64,000 nt of DNA from NCBI RefSeq assembly GCF_001870465.1, contig NZ_MDGK01000052.1:248001-312000 (forward strand). Reading direction: 5' to 3'. Numbering within the stretch: position 1 is the first letter of the stretch; every line of letters starts with the position of its first letter. Origin of the DNA: Pseudomonas extremorientalis (GTDB lineage Bacteria > Pseudomonadota > Gammaproteobacteria > Pseudomonadales > Pseudomonadaceae). This document shows, piece after piece, positions 25,057-32,965 of this stretch. Under the pieces are notes generated by a model, which saw nothing but the letters and a program-made list of their open reading frames with translations, was not told where the DNA came from and did no database searches. The translations under genes and the position numbers were made by a program.

Positions 25057-27786
25057 ATGACTGATCTGTCCCGAATCCAAGGGCCTGCCAGTGCGGTAAT
25101 CCCGACCCTGGAAGGTCGCTTCTACAGGCCACCCCTGCCTGACGGCTACGTGCTGCGACCGCGCTTGTGCGAACGCCTGAGCGCCGGGCTGGACGGGCGC
25201 CTGTTGCTGGTCAGCGCGCCGGCCGGGTTCGGCAAGAGTTCGTTGGCGGTGGAGTTCTGCCAGAGCTTGCCGGCCCATTGGCAAAGCCTGTGGCTGGGCC
25301 TGAGTCCGCGGGACAACGACCCCGGTCGTTTCCTCGAGCGTCTGCTCGATGGTTTGCAGCAATTCTTCACGCAACTCGGCGCCCAGTCCCTGGGCTTGCT
25401 GAAAATGCGCCAGCGTCACCAACCCTTTGCCTTTGAAGAATGGTTGGACGGCCTGCTCGACGAGCTGGCCGCGCACCTGTCCACCCGTGCGCCGCTGTTG
25501 CTGGTACTGGATGACTATCACCTGGCCCAGGGGCCGGTGCTTGACCGCTGCCTGCAGTTTTTCCTCAATCATCTGCCCGATGGCCTGGTGGTGATGGTCA
25601 CCAGTCGCCAACGTCCGGACTGGCATCTGGCGCGCCTGCGTCTATCGCGCCACCTGCTGGAACTGAATGAACAGGACCTGCGCCTGACGCACGACGAATC
25701 CCTGGCGGTGCTGGATCGCCACAGCAACTCCCTGCGCGGCGAAGCCCTCGACAACCTGATTCGCCGCAGCGAAGGCTGGGTCGCCGGCCTGCGCTTCTGG
25801 TTGCTGGCCGCCTCCGAGGCCGGTAGCGACGGCACCTTGCCGCAAAGCCTGAATGGCGGGGAAGGGCTGATCCGCGACTATCTGCTTGAAGAAGTGATCG
25901 ACTGTCTGCCGGCCGAAGTACAGGCGTTTTTGTACGATACAGCCCCGCAGGATCGTTTTTGCAGCGAACTCTGTGATGCTGTGCGTGAAGCCCACGACAG
26001 CGCCGAAATCCTGCGTTACCTGCAAGCCCACCAAGTCTTTCTGGTGCCGCTGGACGAGCAGGGCCACTGGTACCGTTATCACCATCTGTTTTCCGACCTG
26101 CTGCGCACACGGCGCGCCAGCAGCCATGTACTGCCGGCCGCCAGCCTGCACCTGCGTGCGTGCCGCTGGTTCAACGCCCAGGGCTTGATCGATGAGGCGG
26201 TGGAACAGGCGTTGCGCGCCGGCCACCTGGATGTGGCGGCCAACCTGGTACAGAACCTGTCCGAAGAACAACTGCTGGCCGAGCAAAACGTGGGCATGTT
26301 GCTGCGCTGGAAAATGGACCTGCCCGACAGTCTGCTGATCAGCACGCCACGTTTGATCGTGCTGTACAGCTGGGCGTTGGGCCTGGCTTGCCAGTTGGAC
26401 GCGGCGGAAGAATTGTCCAGTTACCTCAGTCGCTTCCTGCCGGCACCGTCGGCCACCGCGCAAAAGTCGATGCTGGCCCAGTGGCTGGCGCTCAGCGGGA
26501 TCATCGCCCGAGGCAGGGGGGATCGTGAGTTGACCCAACGCTATTGCAGCGAAGCGTTGGAAAGCCTGCCGCAACGGCGTTACGGCCAGCGCCTGATGTG
26601 CCTGTCGACGCTCTCCAACTTGGCCATCGTCGATGCCGACCTATGGCGCGCCCGTGGTTTGAATCGCGAATCCCTGGAACTGGCGCAGCGGGTCGGCAAC
26701 CCGTTGTTCGAGGCCCTGGCCCATTATGACCGTGCGCGGGTGTTGCAGGCGCGCGGTGAAATCCTGCGTTCCCTGGATGAAGTGCGCCAGGGCTTGCAGC
26801 GCCTGCATGGCCTGGCGCCGCAGCGCTTGTACGCGGTGCGTGCGCGGTTGTCGCTCTACGAAGGTTTTTTGCTGTTGGTGCGCCTCCAGCCTGAAGCCGG
26901 TCTCGCTCGCTTGCGCGCCGGTCTCGCCGAAGCCCGGGCTTGCCGCGATATCAGCGTGTTGATCGGTCATTGCGTGATCGCCAGTTTCGAAGGGCGTCGG
27001 GGTCAATTCGCCACGGCATTCGCCGAGCTTGCCGAGGCGGAGCGCCTGATGCATATCTGGGACGTGCCACCGATCTACTACCTGGCGATGATTACCCTGA
27101 TCAAGTGCGAGCTGTGGTTGGCCCAGGGCCGCACCGACCTGGCTGACGCCTGGCTGACCCGCCTGGGGCAGACCTATAACGGCGAACACGCCGCCGCCGC
27201 GCCAGAATTCCATCCGCACCTGCCCCAGCATATCGGGTTGCAACAGGCTGCGTTGGACGCCACGCGCCACCAGCCCGCTGCGGCGCTGCAACGCCTTGAT
27301 GAACTGGCGCAGCAGGCGCATAACAGCGGGCGTCAGATGATCGCCCTCATGGCACTGACCCAGCAGGCGCATTTACTGTTGGAGAGCGGCCAGGAGGCCA
27401 AGGCGCGTCCGCTGTTGGCACAGGCGCTGGAGGCGGGGGCCGGTGGCGCGTTGCAACCCTTCCAGCGTCTGCTGGAAAACCACCCGGACTGGATGCGCGA
27501 GCAACTCGCCAGAGATCCCCACGGCCTCTTGAACGAGAGCCTGCTGGCGCTGTTGCCCGTCGCCTCGGTGGTGGAGACAGTATCGACCCATGAAGCCTTG
27601 AGCACACGGGAGCTGGCGGTGCTGCAACTGATCGCTCAGGGCTGTTCCAATCAGGAGATCAGTAATCGGCTGTTTATCTCCCTGCACACGGTCAAGACCC
27701 ACGCCAGCCACATCAACAGCAAGCTGGGCGTTGAGCGGCGCACTCAGGCGGTGGCACGGGCGCAGGAGCTGAGGTTGATCGGCTAG
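25057..27786 (+). CDS. MalT-type (LAL) LuxR transcriptional regulator
   Basis: About 909 residues: a Walker A loop SAPAGFGKSS near residue 54, a STAND NTPase region with LLLVLDDYH (Walker B), a long helical TPR-like middle part, and a C-terminal LuxR HTH (LSTRELAVLQLIAQGCSNQEISNRL, then VKTHASHINSKLGV) in the last 60 residues. Such proteins bind ATP and an inducer. By position it probably controls the acyl-CoA ligase and DUF1302/1329 genes, like AlkS. The start 25057 is preferred for its AAGAG site, with an in-frame ATG at 25024 as the alternative. Its stop interleaves with that of hipA. Confidence 0.88.
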   Translation: MTDLSRIQGPASAVIPTLEGRFYRPPLPDGYVLRPRLCERLSAGLDGRLLLVSAPAGFGKSSLAVEFCQSLPAHWQSLWLGLSPRDNDPGRFLERLLDGLQQFFTQLGAQSLGLLKMRQRHQPFAFEEWLDGLLDELAAHLSTRAPLLLVLDDYHLAQGPVLDRCLQFFLNHLPDGLVVMVTSRQRPDWHLARLRLSRHLLELNEQDLRLTHDESLAVLDRHSNSLRGEALDNLIRRSEGWVAGLRFWLLAASEAGSDGTLPQSLNGGEGLIRDYLLEEVIDCLPAEVQAFLYDTAPQDRFCSELCDAVREAHDSAEILRYLQAHQVFLVPLDEQGHWYRYHHLFSDLLRTRRASSHVLPAASLHLRACRWFNAQGLIDEAVEQALRAGHLDVAANLVQNLSEEQLLAEQNVGMLLRWKMDLPDSLLISTPRLIVLYSWALGLACQLDAAEELSSYLSRFLPAPSATAQKSMLAQWLALSGIIARGRGDRELTQRYCSEALESLPQRRYGQRLMCLSTLSNLAIVDADLWRARGLNRESLELAQRVGNPLFEALAHYDRARVLQARGEILRSLDEVRQGLQRLHGLAPQRLYAVRARLSLYEGFLLLVRLQPEAGLARLRAGLAEARACRDISVLIGHCVIASFEGRRGQFATAFAELAEAERLMHIWDVPPIYYLAMITLIKCELWLAQGRTDLADAWLTRLGQTYNGEHAAAAPEFHPHLPQHIGLQQAALDATRHQPAAALQRLDELAQQAHNSGRQMIALMALTQQAHLLLESGQEAKARPLLAQALEAGAGGALQPFQRLLENHPDWMREQLARDPHGLLNESLLALLPVASVVETVSTHEALSTRELAVLQLIAQGCSNQEISNRLFISLHTVKTHASHINSKLGVERRTQAVARAQELRLIG

Positions 27787-29054
27787 GCCTGGGCTTTTGC
27801 GAAAGCCGCAGCCATGTAGTCTTGTTCTCGCAGTGAAAGACCAACCGCCTGAGCCACGGTCCTCCAATGGCTGACTGAGTTGATGCAGTCAGCGATGATT
27901 TCATCCGCCTTCCCGAGGTTCACACGGAAGAAACCGGCGACTTCTCTCGCCAGTTCCAGATCCAGCGCATTGTCGTATTCGGTAATATTGAGTTTCAGGC
28001 CATCTCCCAGTGGCGTGGGATTCAAGTCATACGCATCCGAAAGGCGCCATCCGTTGCCTGGCTCCAGGATAAAGCCATGATTACGCAAGTGGTCGTCGGT
28101 GTTTGAAACCAGGATATTGAACACGATGCGCGTCCACAGCTCTTGCAGATCCTGGTTGGTATTCGAGCCGCTGCGCATCAGCACTTCAGCCAGCTCCAGG
28201 TAGCTAGCGCCCGAGCTGGCGTCGTCACCATCGACTCGGCCAGTGAGCGTCATGGCGGATGCAAAGTGCAGACGGCCGCCTGCAGCCGTCCGGTCGAAAC
28301 GTTTGACCATGAAGCAATGAAACTCGCTGGCATAGCGCTTGCCGATCGCAGAGGCGACCTTCAGGCCGCAGGCCTTGGCCAGGGCGTTGACGACCAGCTC
28401 CCAGCCGCCCACATCGTAGGTGTCGCGGGTTGAGGGAAATTTGGCGATCCATAGATGGTTGTCGTGGTCGGCGACGCTGGCTTTCGGGCGTGCACCGCCG
28501 AGGGAGCCGCCGGGTGCAATCAACATGCGTAGCCATTGCCGGCCTTCTGGGGCCCGATTATCCGGGTCGTTTTCCAGCTCGCGACTGGCTCTTTCCAGCG
28601 TATGCAGCTCGACAAAAGGCGGCGCGGCAATGGTGTCCTGATCATCGAGAAAACTGCCGGTATCGTTCAGCCGGTAGCGTAGGGCGCCGGCGCGAAAGAG
28701 ATCGTGTACGCCAAGCAGATAGTCCGACTCGCCGAGCCGAGTATTCGCGTCGTATAGTCCGTCGCGGATGTCGCGTTCCAGGCGTCGTTTCATCAGCAAT
28801 CGCCCCCAGCGATCCGGGCAGGAGTCGCTGAAGACACCAAACATGTTTCGCCCCTCAACAGGGAACTGAGCGCCTGCATAGGGGCCGATGCCCGGGTCGA
28901 TCCGAACGGCGTTCAGCGCCCGGTCTTGCAATGCCAGAGGGTCGCTTTCGTACTCGAACTTTTCGGTCATCCGGGTTTTTCTTGCGTGCAGCCAACCAAG
29001 GCGCCGGGGGCCGTCGATACCTTCCCAGTCGGCATAAACCCCAATCATGGTCAT
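27783..29054 (-). CDS. hipA: HipA-family serine/threonine kinase toxin
   Basis: 423 residues. The HipA core motifs are GGSLGGARPK (182-191, the glycine-rich loop), VKRFDR (250-255), catalytic NTDDHLRNHGF (318-328) and SDAYDLNP (339-346, metal binding). HipA phosphorylates a glutamyl-tRNA synthetase in E. coli, and the target here is not known. The start codon shares one base with the antitoxin stop (TAATG). The stop (CTAG palindrome) overlaps the stop of the converging LuxR gene by four bases. Base composition is lower in GC than the neighbours. Confidence 0.88.
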   Translation of the reverse strand: MTMIGVYADWEGIDGPRRLGWLHARKTRMTEKFEYESDPLALQDRALNAVRIDPGIGPYAGAQFPVEGRNMFGVFSDSCPDRWGRLLMKRRLERDIRDGLYDANTRLGESDYLLGVHDLFRAGALRYRLNDTGSFLDDQDTIAAPPFVELHTLERASRELENDPDNRAPEGRQWLRMLIAPGGSLGGARPKASVADHDNHLWIAKFPSTRDTYDVGGWELVVNALAKACGLKVASAIGKRYASEFHCFMVKRFDRTAAGGRLHFASAMTLTGRVDGDDASSGASYLELAEVLMRSGSNTNQDLQELWTRIVFNILVSNTDDHLRNHGFILEPGNGWRLSDAYDLNPTPLGDGLKLNITEYDNALDLELAREVAGFFRVNLGKADEIIADCINSVSHWRTVAQAVGLSLREQDYMAAAFAKAQA

Positions 29055-29521
29055 TACGTGTCTGTCCTTTGCCGTGGTGGGATCAGTGCGGCCAGTGCGT
29101 CGCTGCTGATCGTGCCCTTGTCGGGAGGGGGCGTAGGCTTTGACGGTAGTGGCTTCTTGCGGGCGATGGCTTTGTTTCTTGTAACTTTCTCTGACTCCAT
29201 CGGCTTATTCCTGCGCGACGCTGATGCCTTGCCCGTTAGCAGTGTTGCATCCTGCAGATGTCGACCCAGTTCATCGTCCGCTGCGACGGCGTTCAGGTCT
29301 TTTTCGAGGCCCAGCACCTGCAATATCGCCAGGTAAGCACCCATCGTGCTTCCTGAAGAGCCGCGCTCCAAGGCTCGAAGTGTCATCTGGGACATGCCGG
29401 CGCGCTCAGCTGCTTGCTTGGCAGTGATTTTTCGGCGCAGGCGCGCAAGTTTGATCCGCTCGCCGAAATCCGAAAGCAGGTGCTCGGTAGTGGGTAGCAA
29501 TGGGGCGATTTTTTTTGCCAT
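29054..29521 (-). CDS. hipB: HipB-like HTH antitoxin with long basic tail
   Basis: 155 residues. A helix-turn-helix of XRE type covers about residues 18-70 (FGERIKLARLRRKITAKQAAERAG, then MTLRALERGSSG). The remaining 70 residues are basic, proline-rich and probably disordered, longer than in E. coli HipB. It should bind the operators at 29523-29596 and neutralise HipA. The AGGA ribosome site lies inside the first operator. Confidence 0.85.
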   Translation of the reverse strand: MAKKIAPLLPTTEHLLSDFGERIKLARLRRKITAKQAAERAGMSQMTLRALERGSSGSTMGAYLAILQVLGLEKDLNAVAADDELGRHLQDATLLTGKASASRRNKPMESEKVTRNKAIARKKPLPSKPTPPPDKGTISSDALAALIPPRQRTDT

Positions 29522-29522
29522 G

Positions 29523-29596
29523 CTATTATTCCTGCACTTTTTGATGCGAAGTGCAAAAATAATAGCACTTATATTTCTTTGTAAAGTGCAATTATT
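29523..29596. promoter_or_regulatory. Two overlapping hip operators
   Basis: IR1 is CTATTATT-CC-TGCACTT (29523-29539) with AAGTGCA-AA-AATAATAG (29549-29565), perfect in both blocks. IR2 is AATAATAGCACTT (29558-29570) with AAGTGCAATTATT (29584-29596), one mismatch. The two share bases around 29558-29565. The first begins at the antitoxin start and covers its ribosome site, so binding would block transcription or translation. Confidence 0.75.
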
Positions 29597-29658
29597 CTGG
29601 CGATACAGGGCTCGGAACTATAGTTTAATTGCATTGATCACGATTCAGAGGCTCACCC

Positions 29659-30303
29659 ATGACGCTCACGGCTCCCACGCTGATTCGCGAAACCTTCCCC
29701 GTAGGCCCCTTGCAGTGCAACTGCACCATCATCGGCGACCCCATCAGCAAAAAGGCCATCGTGGTCGACCCGGGCGGCAACCATGAGCTGATCCTGGCGC
29801 GGCTCGATGCCCTGGGCCTCAAGGTGGTCAGTATCATCCATACCCATGCCCATCTGGATCACTTCCTGGCGTCCGGCCAGTTGAAGGAGAAGACCGGTGC
29901 CACCTTGCACTTGCACAAAGAGGATCAATTCCTTTGGGATAATCTGGAAATGCAATGCCAGATGTTTCGCGTGCCCTACACCCCGGTGCCTTCGCCAGAC
30001 CGCTGGCTGGAACATGATGAAGAGTTGGCCTGCGGGTGTGGCGTGGCACTGCACACCCCGGGGCATACGCCGGGCTCGATGAGCTTCTGGTTTGCCGATG
30101 CCAAGCTGCTGATTGCTGGCGACACCCTGTTCCGACGTGGTATCGGGCGTACGGATTTGTGGGGCGGCGACCAGGCGACTATAGTGCGTTCGATCAAGCA
30201 GCGGCTATACACGCTGGATGAGGGGGCGACCGTGGTGACCGGGCACGGCCCGGATACTCGACTGGGTGATGAAATGCGTGAGAACCCTTTTGTACGGGCG
30301 TGA
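29659..30303 (+). CDS. Metallo-beta-lactamase-fold hydrolase (glyoxalase II-like)
   Basis: 214 residues. The metal-binding THAHLDH motif lies near residues 62-68, and further ligands are seen in LHTPGHTPGS (about 135), AGDTLF (about 155) and VTGHGPDT near the end. The arrangement matches YcbL-type glyoxalase II-like proteins, which hydrolyse thioesters, but the substrate is open. AGAGG lies before the ATG. It is divergent from hipBA. Confidence 0.88.
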   Translation: MTLTAPTLIRETFPVGPLQCNCTIIGDPISKKAIVVDPGGNHELILARLDALGLKVVSIIHTHAHLDHFLASGQLKEKTGATLHLHKEDQFLWDNLEMQCQMFRVPYTPVPSPDRWLEHDEELACGCGVALHTPGHTPGSMSFWFADAKLLIAGDTLFRRGIGRTDLWGGDQATIVRSIKQRLYTLDEGATVVTGHGPDTRLGDEMRENPFVRA

Positions 30304-30494
30304 CAGATTAATTGCCGGGTAGGGCTGTTCTGTCAGAGGCAAACGTTGCAGCAAAAACTCAGGTCGTGTTCAGCGTGCGTCTGCTACGGTTGCTGTAGCG
30401 ACGGAATTTTTGCCGTTTGTCGTGTTCCAAACTCGGCACAGGTCCATTGCCAATGTCCTTTGCACCATAGAATGCAAAAGTAGGAGCTTCCTTC

Positions 30495-31268
30495 ATGTTC
30501 ACTTCGCGTCGTCTGCTTGTTGTTGCTACCGCCGTAGCCCTGTTGTCCGGCTGCGCATCACCTAATCCTTATGACGGCAGCAGCCAGGGACAGGCGAGTA
30601 ATGAATCCGGCGGTATGAGCAAGACCGCCAAGTACGGCGGCCTGGGTGCCCTGGCCGGTGCACTGGCGGGTGCGGCCATCGACCACAACAACCGTGGCAA
30701 GGGCGCGCTGATCGGTGCCGTGGTTGCAGGTGCCGGCGCAGCAGGTTACGGCTACTACGCCGATCAGCAGGAAAAGAAACTGCGCGAGAGCATGGCCAAT
30801 ACCGGGGTTGAAGTTCAGCGCCAGGGCGACCAGATCAAGCTGATCATGCCGGGCAACATCACCTTCGCCACCAACTCGGACGCGATCTCCAGCAGCTTCT
30901 ACCAGCCGTTGAACAACCTGGCCAACTCGCTCAAGCAGTTCAACCAGAACACGATCCAGATCGTCGGTTACACCGACAGTACGGGCAGCCGTCAGTTGAA
31001 CATGGACCTGTCCCAGCGTCGTGCGCAGAGCGTGGCCAACTACCTGACGTCCCAGGGCGTCAACGGTGCCAACCTGAGCGCACGCGGTGCCGGCCCGGAT
31101 AACCCGATTGCCAGCAACGCCGACGTCAACGGCCGCGCCCAGAACCGTCGGGTGGAAGTCAACCTCGGTCCGATCCCGGGCCAGCAGTACGGCCAGCCAG
31201 GTGCTCAGCAACAGGCGCCACAGCAGAACAACCAGTTCCAGGGCAACCCGTACTCGCAGTACCAGTAA
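30495..31268 (+). CDS. OmpA-family lipoprotein (YiaD-like)
   Basis: 257 residues with a lipobox (LLSGC, Cys20). A glycine-alanine-rich helix pair (GGLGALAGALAGAAIDHNNRG, then GALIGAVVAGAGAAGYGYY) is followed by an OmpA domain at about 110-225 with GYTDSTGS and NRRVEVNL, which binds peptidoglycan. The tail is Gln-rich. The lipid anchor and OmpA domain place it between outer membrane and cell wall. AGGAG lies before the ATG. Confidence 0.92.
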   Translation: MFTSRRLLVVATAVALLSGCASPNPYDGSSQGQASNESGGMSKTAKYGGLGALAGALAGAAIDHNNRGKGALIGAVVAGAGAAGYGYYADQQEKKLRESMANTGVEVQRQGDQIKLIMPGNITFATNSDAISSSFYQPLNNLANSLKQFNQNTIQIVGYTDSTGSRQLNMDLSQRRAQSVANYLTSQGVNGANLSARGAGPDNPIASNADVNGRAQNRRVEVNLGPIPGQQYGQPGAQQQAPQQNNQFQGNPYSQYQ

Positions 31269-31281
31269 ACATTCGCTAATA

Positions 31282-31312
31282 AAAAGGGCGCCTGTGAAAG
31301 GCGCCCTTTTTT
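31282..31312. terminator. Bidirectional terminator between OmpA-like gene and dolP
   Basis: A 12-base-pair stem (AAAAGGGCGCCT with AGGCGCCCTTTT) and a five-base loop, with T6 on the right and A residues on the left, serve both converging genes. Confidence 0.92.
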
Positions 31313-31329
31313 GTGGCTGCGTGATTACA

Positions 31330-31911
31330 TCAATCGATGTATTCGAACACCTTCACGATTTTCTGCACGCCGGACACACCTTGCACCAGGTTGGCTGCGC
31401 GAGTGGCTTCGGCCTGGGTCAGCAGGCCCATCAGGTAGACGATACCATTGTCGGTCACGACCTTGATTCGCGAACCAGGGATCGCGTTATCGGTGAGCAT
31501 CTGCGCCTTGATCTTGGTGGTCAGCAGGGCGTCGTTGCTGATGGCCAGCAGGGTGATCGGGTCCATCACCTGCAATTCGTTATGCACTTTCTTTACGCGC
31601 TGCACGGCAGCGGCGGCTTGCTCGGCCTGGGCCTTGAGGTCGGCGCGTGGCGTCTGGCCAGCGAGCAGTACGACGCCGTTGAAGCTGGTCACGACGATGC
31701 GCGAAGCGCCATTGCCCAGGTCTGGCGCGGCCTTGGCAACGTTGACCTCGACCTTGGTTTCGATCAGCGAGTCATCGATCTTGCTGCCGAAAGTGCGGGT
31801 GCCCTTGTCATCCTGAATAGGGGTGTCACGTGTCGCGGTGATGGCCGTGCTGCAGCCGCTGATAGCGAGGCACAGGGTGATGGCCAAAAGGCTGAGGCGG
31901 TTAACGGTCAT
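31330..31911 (-). CDS. dolP: BON-domain lipoprotein (DolP/YraP family)
   Basis: 193 residues with a lipobox (ISGC, Cys20). Two BON domains follow, seen as DDSLIETKVEVNVAKAAPDL...VVTSFNGVVLLAGQTP and DALLTTKIKAQML...IKVVTDNGIVYLMGLL. DolP binds anionic phospholipid at the outer membrane and helps the BAM complex in E. coli. It is last in the leftward lpoA-yraN-gmhA-dolP group and overlaps gmhA by four bases (ATGA), so translation is probably coupled. Confidence 0.9.
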   Translation of the reverse strand: MTVNRLSLLAITLCLAISGCSTAITATRDTPIQDDKGTRTFGSKIDDSLIETKVEVNVAKAAPDLGNGASRIVVTSFNGVVLLAGQTPRADLKAQAEQAAAAVQRVKKVHNELQVMDPITLLAISNDALLTTKIKAQMLTDNAIPGSRIKVVTDNGIVYLMGLLTQAEATRAANLVQGVSGVQKIVKVFEYID

Positions 31912-32501
31912 TCTTCACTCCCAAACAGTTGGCTGTCGATCAGATCGCACAGGCAATGGATCGCCAGCAGGTGGACTTCCTGGATACGTGCGGTGACATT
32001 GGCCGGGACACGAATTTCCACGTCTTCAGGCAACAGCAGTGAGGCCATGCCGCCGCCATCGCGCCCGGTCAATGCTACGACAATCATTTCGCGATCATGT
32101 GCGGCCTGGATCGCTTGAATAATATTCGCCGAGTTGCCGCTGGTGGAAATCGCCAGCAGCACGTCACCCGGTTGACCCAGGGCGCGAATCTGCTTGGAGA
32201 AGATTTCGTTGTAGCTGTAGTCGTTGGCAATCGAGGTGATCGTCGACGAGTCGGTGGTCAAGGCAATGGCTGGCAGGCTTGGGCGCTCACGCTCGAAGCG
32301 GTTGAGCAGCTCGGACGAAAAATGCTGGGCATCGCCGGCCGAACCGCCGTTGCCGCACGAAAGCATTTTGCCCTCGTTGAGCAAGGCGTTGACCATGACC
32401 TGACTGGCTTGCTCGATGTGCGGTGCAAGTACGTCCATCGCCTGTTGCTTGGTGTCGATACTGGCCTGGAAAAGCTGGCGAATTCGGGATTGCATGTCCA
32501 T
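31908..32501 (-). CDS. gmhA: Phosphoheptose isomerase (SIS domain; GmhA/DiaA family)
   Basis: 197 residues of a single SIS domain: CGNGGSAGDAQHFSSEL near residues 49-65, AISTSGNSANI, and HLLAIHCLCDLID near the end. Members either isomerise sedoheptulose-7-phosphate in the heptose branch of lipopolysaccharide synthesis (GmhA) or act with DnaA (DiaA). The P. aeruginosa gene at this place is called gmhA. AAGG lies eight bases before the ATG. Confidence 0.85.
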   Translation of the reverse strand: MDMQSRIRQLFQASIDTKQQAMDVLAPHIEQASQVMVNALLNEGKMLSCGNGGSAGDAQHFSSELLNRFERERPSLPAIALTTDSSTITSIANDYSYNEIFSKQIRALGQPGDVLLAISTSGNSANIIQAIQAAHDREMIVVALTGRDGGGMASLLLPEDVEIRVPANVTARIQEVHLLAIHCLCDLIDSQLFGSEE

Positions 32502-32593
32502 CTGTGTGACCTTAAGTAGCGCGGCTGTTTGGCACAGGAATGTGCAGCCCGCAAAGCAAAGAGCAAAAGTGTGTGGTGAAGATGTCCGGCGAA

Positions 32594-32965
32594 TCAGCTG
32601 TCGAAGGCATTCTTGAGCCAGTTCAGATCAGCCTGACCAGACGGTGTGCTTTCTATGGCAACCACATCGAAACGGCAGGGGGCGTCGGCCCAGCGATGCT
32701 CTTTTTGCAGGAAAAACTGCGCGGCGAGTATCAGCTTCTGACGCTTGCGCCCGTCGATACTGGCGAGCGCGCCACCCCATTGTGCGTGTTTTCTGTAGCG
32801 GACTTCGACGAATACTACTGTATCGCCGTCAAGCATGACCAGATCAAGCTCACCGCGTTTACATAACCAGTTCTGCGCCAGCAGGCGCAGACCTTGTTGT
32901 TGCAAATACTTCAGGGCTTGCAGTTCGGCGTCCTTGCCGCTTTGTGCAGTGGACCGCTCGGGCAT
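32594..32965 (-). CDS. YraN-family (UPF0102) nuclease-like protein
   Basis: 123 residues with the PD-(D/E)XK pattern of UPF0102: GELDLVMLDG, then VVFVEVRYRK, in which Arg takes the place of the usual Lys, as is common in this family. The role is unknown, possibly DNA metabolism. The ATG at 32965 shares one base with the lpoA stop (TGATG). It is 92 bases before gmhA. Confidence 0.87.
   Translation of the reverse strand: MPERSTAQSGKDAELQALKYLQQQGLRLLAQNWLCKRGELDLVMLDGDTVVFVEVRYRKHAQWGGALASIDGRKRQKLILAAQFFLQKEHRWADAPCRFDVVAIESTPSGQADLNWLKNAFDS

Noticed and set aside
32594..32965. Loss of the catalytic Lys in the YraN nuclease motif (EVRYR)
   Set aside because: Arg at this place is common in the UPF0102 family, so it is not unusual.
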